From Lolliginicoccus suaedae (lineage in GTDB: Bacteria > Actinomycetota > Actinomycetes > Mycobacteriales > Mycobacteriaceae), in contig NZ_VSSO01000003.1 in the NCBI RefSeq assembly GCF_008312885.1, positions 124,001 to 188,000 of the forward strand: DNA of 64,000 bases, in the 5' to 3' direction. Position 1 is the stretch's first letter; each line of letters opens with the position of its first letter. Positions 44,818 through 51,591 of this stretch are shown in pieces. The position numbers and the translations under genes were made by a program. The notes under the pieces were generated by a model. It was not told where the DNA came from and did not search any database. It was given only the letters and a program-made list of their open reading frames with translations.

Positions 44818-45104
44818 GATATCTCCTCCGCATCTCCCCTGCGCGACCCCTGGGCCGCCTGGTGGCGCCCACGTCCAGCCTGCCGTGGACTCTCACGATT
44901 CCGCATGAGCGGCACGACGGCAACTCACGGTCAGCTCGCGCGCCACGCTCCATAAGAGGATACGTGTGGCCGCCCGTGCCTCGCCACGGCGCACCGCCCG
45001 GCTACCCTCGGCCCAGCGCAGCGGGCAGCGAGCGCCAGGCGGGTGGCATCATGGGAGGCAAGCACCTCCACAATCCCCCATCACGTCCAACGGGAAGCAC
45101 CGCC

Positions 45105-45542
45105 TTGACCAGCACGCAGCACGACCAGCCCCCGAGATACCCCGGAGCAGCATCGAATGGGCGGACCAGGCGACCGTTCGTGATCGCGCTCGGAGTGGTC
45201 TTCGCCCTCGGGATCGCCGTGATCGCCTACCTCGGCTACCGGCCGATCACCTCGGCACCCATCGAGGCCGAGTCGCTCGGCTATGAGGTCATCGACGACC
45301 AGACCATCACGCTGCGGTTCAAGGTCGTCCGCGACGATCCGGAAGCCGACGTGGTGTGCATCGTGCGATCCCGGTCCCGCGACGGATCGGAAACCGGGCG
45401 GCGCGAAGTTCTCGTCCCCGGCTCCCCCAGCAGTGCCGTCGAGGTGACCACCACCATCATTACCTCCAAGCCGCCAGGAATGGCCGAGGTCTACGGCTGC
45501 GGCGGCACCGTCCCGGCGTACCTCCAGCCCCAGCAGGGCTAG
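45105..45542 (+). CDS. DUF4307 domain membrane protein (Rv1081c-like)
   Basis: This 145-residue protein has a basic N-terminus (QPPRYPGAASNGRTRRP), one transmembrane helix (about residues 27-47, FVIALGVVFALGIAVIAYLGY) and an extracytoplasmic domain with two cysteines (VVCIVRSRSRDG and YGCGGT). It matches DUF4307, located beside mca in Mycobacteriales. TTG at 45105 is preferred: GGGAAG is seven bases upstream and the length fits the family. An ATG at 45051 would give 163 residues. The 287-base gap to mca (44818-45104) shows no other gene. Function unknown. Confidence 0.82.
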   Translation: MTSTQHDQPPRYPGAASNGRTRRPFVIALGVVFALGIAVIAYLGYRPITSAPIEAESLGYEVIDDQTITLRFKVVRDDPEADVVCIVRSRSRDGSETGRREVLVPGSPSSAVEVTTTIITSKPPGMAEVYGCGGTVPAYLQPQQG

Positions 45543-45602
45543 GCGCGAGGCTTCGGGGCTCGGGGCTCGTTGGGGTGCCCACCGCCTCGCCGACCGCACA
45601 TG

Positions 45603-45642
45603 CTCGTGGCCCCGCCCGCGCTCCCACGGGCAGGGCCACGAG
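45603..45642. terminator. Bidirectional terminator after the DUF4307 gene
   Basis: CTCGTGGCCCCGCCCG (45603-45618) and CGGGCAGGGCCACGAG (45627-45642) pair over 16 positions with one mismatch and an 8-base loop. It lies between convergent genes, eight bases from the end of the next one. Confidence 0.8.
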
Positions 45643-45649
45643 GCACGGA

Positions 45650-45991
45650 TCAGGACTCGAGCGAGCCCGACTCCACCTCAGCGGTGGTGACATCCGGAAT
45701 GATCAACGCGCCCGGAGTGCATGTCACGAGGATGCCACCCACCAGGTCAGTGGCGCTGAGCAGGACCAGGAAGGCATTGCCGTCGGCGTCAGCGGTGCCA
45801 CCGAACACCTGGGGCGGCACGGTCACGCACTCGGCCTCGGGCTCGGCGCCGGACACCGAGACAATGATGACGGGGCCCAGCTCCATCGCGGTGGCACCGA
45901 ACTCGGTCTGGGCCGACGCCATCCCGGAGGCAGCGAGCATCATCGGAACCGTAGCGGCGGCGGCGATTCCCGCGCGCACGACATTTCGCAT
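45650..45991 (-). CDS. Small secreted hypothetical protein (113 aa)
   Basis: This 113-residue exported protein has an N-terminal signal peptide (RNVVRAGIAAAATVPMMLAAS, probable cleavage after ASA in GMASAQT). The mature part of about 85 residues is acidic and rich in Val, Gly and Ala, with two cysteines (AECVTVP and LVTCTPG) that may form one disulfide. The ATG at 45991 is chosen for GGGAGAA eight bases ahead and the clean signal peptide. It is alone between a terminator and the greA leader. I recognise no family. Confidence 0.75.
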   Translation of the reverse strand: MRNVVRAGIAAAATVPMMLAASGMASAQTEFGATAMELGPVIIVSVSGAEPEAECVTVPPQVFGGTADADGNAFLVLLSATDLVGGILVTCTPGALIIPDVTTAEVESGSLES

Positions 45992-46402
45992 GGGTCGTTC
46001 TCCCTTGATCAGGAATATGCAGTGACGGGCGTCACCCTCGACCAGAATGCTCGATGGCGCACGGTTCCGCAGCATTTTCCGCCCGGAAAACCCTGGGGCG
46101 AAAGACAATCGAGGAAAACCGGCATATCCGGCATAGACTGCGGCGCGGGCGGGAACGAGCTGCCGGGCCCACCGGATCGATCTGCTCGGGCTGGCATTCG
46201 GCAAGCCGCGGTTCAGGATTCATTAGACCGCTGTTCATGCAAAGGACGTGTATCCTGTATGGGCACGGCCCTGAGTGGGGCCGTGTACGCGCATGTGGGA
46301 GCAATTGTTCCCAATGGCATGGCGACCGTGGATGGTTCCCGGTCCGCCCGGCTTGGGCTTGGTGACAAGCGCACCAGCCACAGTATAAAGGAGTGATCGA
46401 CA
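45992..46402 (+). other. 411-base gene-poor stretch with long greA leader and an upstream ORF
   Basis: The stretch holds the promoter side of the minus-strand secreted protein and an apparently long leader of greA. A TATCCT box lies at 46251. A 45-codon frame runs from ATG 46259 to TGA 46394-46396, ending seven bases before the greA ATG, and covers a hairpin CACGGCCC/GGGCCGTG (46264-46285) and a near-palindrome GGGAGCAATTGTTCCC (46297-46312). Whether this frame is translated, or the structures regulate greA, cannot be told from sequence alone. Confidence 0.4.
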
Positions 46403-46897
46403 ATGACCGACACGAAGGCGAGCTGGCTTACCCAGGAGTCGTACGACAAGCTCGATCGTGAACTCCAGGCGCTCATCGCTAATCGACCCGTGATCGCCGC
46501 GGAGATCAACGCGCGACGCGAGGAAGGCGACCTTCGGGAGAACGGCGGATACCACGCTGCCCGCGAGGAGCAGGGGCAGCAGGAAGCGCGCATCCGCCAG
46601 CTTCAGGAACTGCTCAACAACGCCAAGGTCGGTCAGGCGCCCAAGCAGTCCGGTGTCGCCCTTCCCGGCTCCGTCGTCACGGTCTACTACGGTGGCGACG
46701 AATCAGATTCCGAGACGTTCCTCATCGCGACGCGCGAGGAGAGCACGGCGACGGATGAGCTCGAGACCTACTCCCCCAGCTCCCCCCTTGGCTCGGCATT
46801 GATCGACGCCAAGGTCGGTGAGACGAAGGAGTACAAGCTGCCGAACGGCAAGATCATGACCGTGACCCTCACCAAGGCAGAGCCTTACCACGGCTGA
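46403..46897 (+). CDS. greA: Transcription elongation factor GreA
   Basis: This 164-residue GreA/GreB factor rescues backtracked RNA polymerase by stimulating transcript cleavage. The N-terminal coiled coil (residues 5-78) carries the acidic tip [20 protein letters not shown] with Asp and Glu that reach the active site. The C-terminal FKBP-like domain follows and ends with the strand [28 protein letters not shown]. The N-terminal residues differ slightly from E. coli but match actinobacterial GreA. The ATG at 46403 is preceded by AAAGGAG. A clean terminator lies at 46916-46946. Confidence 0.95.
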   Translation: MTDTKASWLTQESYDKLDRELQALIANRPVIAAEINARREEGDLRENGGYHAAREEQGQQEARIRQLQELLNNAKVGQAPKQSGVALPGSVVTVYYGGDESDSETFLIATREESTATDELETYSPSSPLGSALIDAKVGETKEYKLPNGKIMTVTLTKAEPYHG

Positions 46898-46915
46898 CAC
46901 CAGCTACTTCCGCGC

Positions 46916-46946
46916 AAGGCCCCCGGCACAACATGCCGGGGGCCTT
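46916..46946 (+). terminator. Terminator of greA
   Basis: AAGGCCCCCGGCA (46916-46928) and TGCCGGGGGCCTT (46934-46946) form a perfect 13-bp stem with a 5-base loop, 19 bases behind greA. Confidence 0.85.
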
Positions 46947-47022
46947 GCGCATTGCTCCGACGTTCTGGCGATTCCGCAAGTGCACCGCTAGCAGCACGTG
47001 CGCCTGCACCGGCGCCGCTCCC

Positions 47023-48084
47023 TCAATCCAGCAGGCCCGCCAGCTGGCTCTCGTCGATGATCGTGATGGGGCGTCCGGCCGCGATGTGCTCGCGGGCCTT
47101 GCGCTCCTTGCTCGTCTCGATCGGGGATCCATTCGAATCGACCCAGGTGCCCTTGATGAGCATCGTGGTGCGCCGGGTGACATTGAGCTCGGGCTTGCCG
47201 CCACGCTCGGCGATCATGTCCCACAACGCTTCCCGGCTGCAACGCGAGAACTCGCCAGTGACCACGACGACCTGCCCATGGAAGGGATGCCCCGGATCGG
47301 CGGCCGGGTTCGGCTGGGGCATCTCGCTGGCCTTGCGGCTCGGCTGGTAGCCCTGCCAGGAGATCGTCGGCCGGGTCGATGCGCACAGCGTCAGCCCATG
47401 CGGGGATAGCGATCCGAGGACCGTATCGGTTGCTTTCGCATAGGCAGCGATATCCCGGGACTTGCGGGCCCCGGTGAGGTGCAGCGCGATGCCGGCAGCG
47501 GCGAGCGCATCCGCGGCAGCGTCGTGGTGCTGATCGAGCGGCACACCGACATGCTGGGCAATGGTGGGAAGCTTGTAGTTGACCAGCCCGGGCAGATCGA
47601 TGCGCGACCACACCAGTGTGCAGCCGAACGAGATCTCTGGAACACCGATCCCCGACGCGCCGCAGGCCTCGCGCAGCGCCGTCATGTCGAATCGCGCGTT
47701 GTGGCACACCACCTGCTGATCGCCGATCACCTCATGGAACTGCTCCATGCGTTCCACGAATGAAGGCTGGCGAGCAACATCCTCCGGGGTGATGCCGTGG
47801 ATCTCGATGTTGCCCGGATCGAAATGGCCAAGCCCTTGCGGCGGCTGGCAGAGCAGGCTCTCCGAACGGACCACGACGCCGTTCCTCACCACGGCGAAGC
47901 CAAGGGCACAGATGCTGCCCCACGAGCCGTTGGCGGTCTCCACGTCGAACGCCACGAAACTGGGGGCCTGCGCGCCACTGCGCACCGGGGCCGCATGCTG
48001 GATCGCCGCGGCCTCCTCGGCTTCTGGCAGTGGATCATCGAACAACGATCCCTGCTGCGGTCCAGACCGCCGCGCTGCCGCCAT
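47023..48084 (-). CDS. DEDD exonuclease (DnaQ-like) fused to a BRCT domain
   Basis: This 353-residue two-domain protein starts with a 3'-5' exonuclease domain (about 40-215) with motif I FDVETAN (Asp47, Glu49), a middle motif HNARFD and motif III HHDAAADALAAAG, the DEDDh pattern of DNA polymerase III epsilon. The C-terminus (about 265-353) is a BRCT domain, VVVTGEFSRCSREALWDMI, with a TTMLIKG strand, as in DNA ligases and replication factor C. The combination suggests a DNA-repair or proofreading enzyme recruited by BRCT contacts. The ATG at 48084 has GGAG six bases ahead; ATG 48096 is an alternative. Neighbours give no further hint. Confidence 0.88.
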   Translation of the reverse strand: MAAARRSGPQQGSLFDDPLPEAEEAAAIQHAAPVRSGAQAPSFVAFDVETANGSWGSICALGFAVVRNGVVVRSESLLCQPPQGLGHFDPGNIEIHGITPEDVARQPSFVERMEQFHEVIGDQQVVCHNARFDMTALREACGASGIGVPEISFGCTLVWSRIDLPGLVNYKLPTIAQHVGVPLDQHHDAAADALAAAGIALHLTGARKSRDIAAYAKATDTVLGSLSPHGLTLCASTRPTISWQGYQPSRKASEMPQPNPAADPGHPFHGQVVVVTGEFSRCSREALWDMIAERGGKPELNVTRRTTMLIKGTWVDSNGSPIETSKERKAREHIAAGRPITIIDESQLAGLLD

Positions 48085-48176
48085 GACGCTCTCCATTCTC
48101 CCATCCACCTCGCGTGCCACGACACTAGCCGACGACACCGACACTTCCCGCGCCGCGCAAGAAGGCGCACCTCCCG

Positions 48177-48737
48177 CTAGCTGGGCGTGCCGACCTTGTC
48201 CAGCAGTTCCTGCCACGCCTTCCCCAGTGCCTCGGCATTGTCGGCCACCACGCGCGCAGGATCAGCAAGCCGATCATCGTCGCCGTACTCGCCACGCAGC
48301 ACGATGTTGACCGGAGTCTCGACGAGGCTCACCCCGACCCGGCCGAGCACCTGCTTGAGCTGCTCGTAGGAGCGCTTGCCACCGCCCCCGCCGTAGCTGA
48401 TCAGCAGGCCCGGCTTGTCCTTCCACTCCGCGTACAGGTAGTCGATGGCGTTCTTCACCGATGCCGGATAGCCCCAGTTGTACTCGGGAGTGAGCACAAC
48501 GATAGCGGCGGCCTCGCCCACCATGCGCGCCCAGTTGCGCGTGTGCTCATGCTGGTAATCACCCGTGGCAGCCATGCGCGGCTCATCGAGGATGGGCAGC
48601 GCGATCTCACGCAGGTCCGCGACCCGCACCTCCGGACCATTCGTGCTCGGGATCTGGTCGAGGATCGCCCGCCCGAGTTGTCCGCCGACCCGCACGGGCC
48701 GGGCACTGCCAATGATGAAGAGAATCTCGCCTGCCAT
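48177..48737 (-). CDS. NAD(P)H-dependent FMN reductase family protein
   Basis: This 186-residue flavodoxin-fold protein of the FMN_red family has the phosphate-binding loop FIIGSARPVRVG at the N-terminus, the FMN-stacking PEYNWGYPASVKNAIDYL near the middle and the dimer-contact strand PGLLISYGGGGGKRSYEQLK. It probably reduces FMN, quinones or chromate-like substrates with NADPH. The ATG at 48737 is preferred; a TTG two codons earlier is possible. It is divergent from nothing close: the 225-base gap to metB is filled with repeats. Confidence 0.87.
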   Translation of the reverse strand: MAGEILFIIGSARPVRVGGQLGRAILDQIPSTNGPEVRVADLREIALPILDEPRMAATGDYQHEHTRNWARMVGEAAAIVVLTPEYNWGYPASVKNAIDYLYAEWKDKPGLLISYGGGGGKRSYEQLKQVLGRVGVSLVETPVNIVLRGEYGDDDRLADPARVVADNAEALGKAWQELLDKVGTPS

Positions 48738-48779
48738 GCCCAAGACCCTAGCGCCCCATCGCTACCAGCGGCGAGCATG

Positions 48780-48853
48780 GCGGGCCGGTCCGCCCGCGAC
48801 GAGTGTGGTGGCTCCCCAGCGACGAGCGGGCCGGTCCGCCCGCGACTAGTGTG
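48780..48853. repeat. Imperfect tandem duplication, 46-bp period
   Basis: A 28-base unit beginning GCGGGCCGGTCCGCCCGCGA occurs at 48780-48807 and 48826-48853 with one mismatch. The second copy runs straight into the family B palindrome at 48841. The first has a shortened, degenerate continuation (AGTGTGGTGG). The duplicated unit itself contains the palindromic GGGCCGGTCCGCCC. Confidence 0.8.
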
Positions 48854-48904
48854 CGAAAAACGACAGGATCCGTGCGGTGAGCTGTCGTTTTTCGCACAGT
48901 CGCG
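48841..48904. repeat. Intergenic palindrome, family B, copy 2
   Basis: TGTGCGAAAAACGACAG (48850-48866) and CTGTCGTTTTTCGCACA (48882-48898) are perfect 17-base arms around a 15-base spacer. Outside them CGCGAC (48841-48846) and GTCGCG (48899-48904) continue the symmetry apart from a 3-base bulge. Copy 1 is at 16063-16115. Confidence 0.85.
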
Positions 48905-48910
48905 GCAGGT

Positions 48911-48979
48911 CAGGGCCTAGCCGAGCGGCAGCTCAGGGCCTAGCCGAGCGGCAGCTCAGGGCCTAGCCGAGCGCCTGCT
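48911..48979. repeat. Three tandem 23-bp units at the 3' end of metB
   Basis: A 23-base unit (begins CAGGGCCTAGCCGAGCGGCA) occurs at 48911-48933 and 48934-48956 exactly, and at 48957-48979 with three differences. The third unit contains the real metB stop and last codons, so the array is a tandem copy of the end of the gene, each copy carrying an in-frame-looking stop. Confidence 0.9.
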
Positions 48980-50108
48980 CGAGATCGGCGAGGAGATCGC
49001 TGGCATCCTCGATGCCGACGGACAGGCGCACGAGATCCTCGGGAACCTCGAGCACGGAGCCGGCAGTGGAGGCATGCGTCATCGCGCCGGGGTGCTCGAT
49101 GAGGCTTTCGACACCGCCAAGCGACTCCGCGAGGGTGAACACCTTGGTGCGCGAGCACAGATCGAGCGCTGCCTGGCGGCCACCCTTGAGCCGGACGGAG
49201 ATCATGCCACCGAAGCGCCGCATCTGCTTCGCCGCGACCTCGTGTCCAGGATGCTCGGGCAGGCCCGGGTAGAGCACGCTGCTGACTGCGCTGTGCCCGG
49301 CGAGGAAGTCGACGACCTTCTCGGCATTGTCGCTGTGCCGGTCCATGCGCACCGCGAGGGTCTTGATGCCGCGCATCGTCAGGAACACATCGAACGGCCC
49401 GGGCACTCCGCCCGCTCCGTTCTGGAGGAACGCGACATCGGCATCGAATGCCTCATCACGGGTGACGATCGCACCGCCGACCACGTCGGAATGCCCGCCC
49501 AGGTACTTGGTGGTCGAGTGCAGCACCACATCGGCGCCGAGGGTGAGCGGCTGCTGCAAGTACGGGGAAGCGAAAGTGTTGTCGACCACCAGCTTCGCCC
49601 CGGCGGCATGAGCGATCTCGGCGATAGCGGCGATGTCACCGACGTTGAGCAGCGGGTTCGTCGGGGTCTCGATCCACACCAGCTTGGTCTCGGGACGGAT
49701 CGCCGCGCGAATCGCATCGAGATCGGTGATCGGCGCCGGGGTATAGGAGATCCCCCACTGGGTGAAGACCTTGTCGATCAGCCGGAAGGTGCCACCGTAG
49801 GCGTCGTTCGGGATCACCAGGTGATCGCCGGGCCGCAGCGCCGCCCGCAGCACCGCATCAGTAGCCGCCATGCCGGACGAGAACGCGCGACCATGCGTGC
49901 CGTCCTCGATCGCCGCCATGTTGGCCTCGAGCGCCTGCCGCGTCGGGTTGCCCGTGCGCGCGTACTCGAACCCGCCGCGCATGCCACCCACACCGTCCTG
50001 GGCGAACGTCGAGCTTGCATAGATTGGAACGTTCACCACACCGGTCTGAGGGTCAGGGTCGAAGCCCGCGTGGATGGCCGTCGTCGAGAACCCGTGCTGC
50101 TCACTCAT
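48963..50108 (-). CDS. metB: Cystathionine gamma-synthase
   Basis: This 381-residue PLP enzyme of the Cys/Met metabolism family probably joins O-succinyl- or O-acetylhomoserine with cysteine (EC 2.5.1.48) on the way to methionine. It has the PLP Lys201 in STTKYLGGHSDVVGG, the family stretches YARTGNPTRQALEANMA, DNTFASPYLQQPL and SLGGVESLIEHPGAMTHAS. Some family members work as gamma-lyases, so direction is inferred from gene order (metB next to greA, as in Rv1079). The ATG at 50108 gives the typical N-terminus MSEQHGFSTTAIHAG. Its 3' end has been tandemly copied (48911-48979). Confidence 0.93.
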   Translation of the reverse strand: MSEQHGFSTTAIHAGFDPDPQTGVVNVPIYASSTFAQDGVGGMRGGFEYARTGNPTRQALEANMAAIEDGTHGRAFSSGMAATDAVLRAALRPGDHLVIPNDAYGGTFRLIDKVFTQWGISYTPAPITDLDAIRAAIRPETKLVWIETPTNPLLNVGDIAAIAEIAHAAGAKLVVDNTFASPYLQQPLTLGADVVLHSTTKYLGGHSDVVGGAIVTRDEAFDADVAFLQNGAGGVPGPFDVFLTMRGIKTLAVRMDRHSDNAEKVVDFLAGHSAVSSVLYPGLPEHPGHEVAAKQMRRFGGMISVRLKGGRQAALDLCSRTKVFTLAESLGGVESLIEHPGAMTHASTAGSVLEVPEDLVRLSVGIEDASDLLADLEQALG

Positions 50109-50209
50109 GCGTGACAGCCTAATGCGGGAGCACGACAAATATCGAGCACGCCTTCCCCGCGGGCGGGGTAACCTCGGCGGGGAGACGCCAACGCTGCCGA
50201 GGTGACCCC

Positions 50210-50518
50210 ATGCAAATGCGCAACATTGCGATCTATGTGGGCACCGTGGTTCTCGCCGCGATCGGTGTGCTGGTCGCGGCGGCGGCGACGATCCCCGACG
50301 GATGCGCCATCACCGACGCGTGCGCGAGCACGCAGCACGCCATCATCCTGTTCGCACCCGTCGGGATCCTCCTGCTCGGCGTGGCGGGTGCCGCGGCCTT
50401 CACGATCTGGTGCTGGCGCGACGGCATCGAGTGGCGCCGCTGGTTCGGTGCCGTGTGGTTCCTGCTGGTCATGCTCCTGCTCGTCATGTCGATGGCGGGC
50501 GGCGTCCTCACCGGCTAG
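50210..50518 (+). CDS. Small three-span membrane protein
   Basis: This 102-residue protein has three predicted transmembrane segments (about 5-27, 46-65 and 80-98), with a short cysteine-containing loop (DGCAITDACAS) between the first two and a Trp-rich cytoplasmic loop (FTIWCWRDGIEWRRWFG). The ATG at 50210 follows GAGGTGACCCC. It ends seven bases from the convergent hydrolase gene. I recognise no family and see no partner gene. Confidence 0.7.
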   Translation: MQMRNIAIYVGTVVLAAIGVLVAAAATIPDGCAITDACASTQHAIILFAPVGILLLGVAGAAAFTIWCWRDGIEWRRWFGAVWFLLVMLLLVMSMAGGVLTG

Positions 50519-50525
50519 TCCGGCC

Positions 50526-51464
50526 CTAGCGTCCCCGGGCAGCCCCTGGCAAGCCGTGGATGAACCGCAGGATGGTGGCGTTGACCGCTGCTGGATCCTC
50601 GAGGTGCAGGAAATGCCCGAGCCCGGCGAGCACGCGCGCCTCGATGCCGGGCGGCGCATGACCAGAGGGTCCGGTGCCGAGATCGGCCCGCACGCAGGCA
50701 TCGCGCTCTCCGTGCAGGTAGAGGACGGGCAGCCGGTGCTCGCGGAGGATGTCGTGCCGCTCGGCCGCGCGGCGTGCGCCCCAGCGCAGGCGGCCAAGCA
50801 GGGCCCGGTAGTAGCCAAGTGCAGCGCGGAGGTGAGCGGCGTCGGGCAAGGCTGCGCGGGCGGCGGCGAGATCCTCGGCGTGGTCGTATCCCGGTGCCCA
50901 GCGCGCCCAGATACTCGTGATGAACCTGCTCCAGAGCCAGGGCACGCGTTCGAGCGGGGCCTGCGCGGCGAGCATGTACCAGCTGCGCGGGGCTTGGCGC
51001 AGCCACACGGTGGCGTGGCGGGCGAAGCTACGGGGCGGCCAGGCGCGCGCGAGCAGCATCGGCAGCGGTGGCACCGCGAGGAGGATCGCGGCGTGGAACC
51101 GCTCGGGCGCCAGGCTTGCTGCAGCGGAGGCGATCATGGACCCCCAGTCATGGCCGATCAACAGGATCTTGCCTTGCTCGGGGGAACCTCCAGCGACGAG
51201 TGCGTCCTGGATGCCGAGGATATCGTCGACGAGGACGGCAAGATCATAGTCGCCGTCGGGCGCGGGACCGGTGGGGGCGTATCCGCGATTGGCAGGAGCG
51301 ATGGCGCGCCACCCCCGATCCGCGAGGACGGGACCGAGATAGCGCCAGGTGTGCGGGGAATCCGGGAACCCGTGCAGCAGCAGGGCGATCGGTCCGTCGA
51401 GGGGCCCCCATGCCTGCGCGGAGACGGTTCTGCCGGGCAGCGGGATCGTCAGGTTCTCGGCCAC
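50526..51464 (-). CDS. Alpha/beta hydrolase, epoxide-hydrolase-like
   Basis: This 312-residue alpha/beta hydrolase has the oxyanion motif HGFPDSPHTW (His31) and the nucleophile elbow GHDWGS with Asp106 as nucleophile. A nucleophilic Asp instead of Ser is typical of epoxide hydrolases and haloalkane dehalogenases, not esterases. The catalytic His is likely in GLGHFLHLEDP near the C-terminus. A cap domain lies between about residues 140 and 220. The GTG at 51464 is the likely start (VAENLTIPLPGR). It is divergent from the carboxylic acid reductase gene over 127 bases, so shared control is possible. Confidence 0.85.
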   Translation of the reverse strand: MAENLTIPLPGRTVSAQAWGPLDGPIALLLHGFPDSPHTWRYLGPVLADRGWRAIAPANRGYAPTGPAPDGDYDLAVLVDDILGIQDALVAGGSPEQGKILLIGHDWGSMIASAAASLAPERFHAAILLAVPPLPMLLARAWPPRSFARHATVWLRQAPRSWYMLAAQAPLERVPWLWSRFITSIWARWAPGYDHAEDLAAARAALPDAAHLRAALGYYRALLGRLRWGARRAAERHDILREHRLPVLYLHGERDACVRADLGTGPSGHAPPGIEARVLAGLGHFLHLEDPAAVNATILRFIHGLPGAARGR

Positions 51465-51522
51465 GCGCCCAGCATGCCAGGTCGACTGCCTCCTGCGTTG
51501 GCAACACAAGGGCCGCTCCCCC

Positions 51523-51552
51523 CTATCTATCCATAGCTTCTCTATCTATACT
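51523..51552 (+). promoter_or_regulatory. CTATCTAT direct repeats and -10 box upstream of the carboxylic acid reductase gene
   Basis: CTATCTAT occurs at 51523-51530 and 51542-51549, 19 bases apart, so on nearly the same DNA face. CTATCCATAG (51527-51536) is also palindromic. The second repeat overlaps a good -10 box, TATACT (51547-51552). No good -35 is seen at normal spacing, which fits an activator or repressor site; the regulator is unknown. Confidence 0.5.
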
Positions 51553-51591
51553 TGGGGCGAGGGGCAACCGCGCCGCGACAGGAGGACCGCT

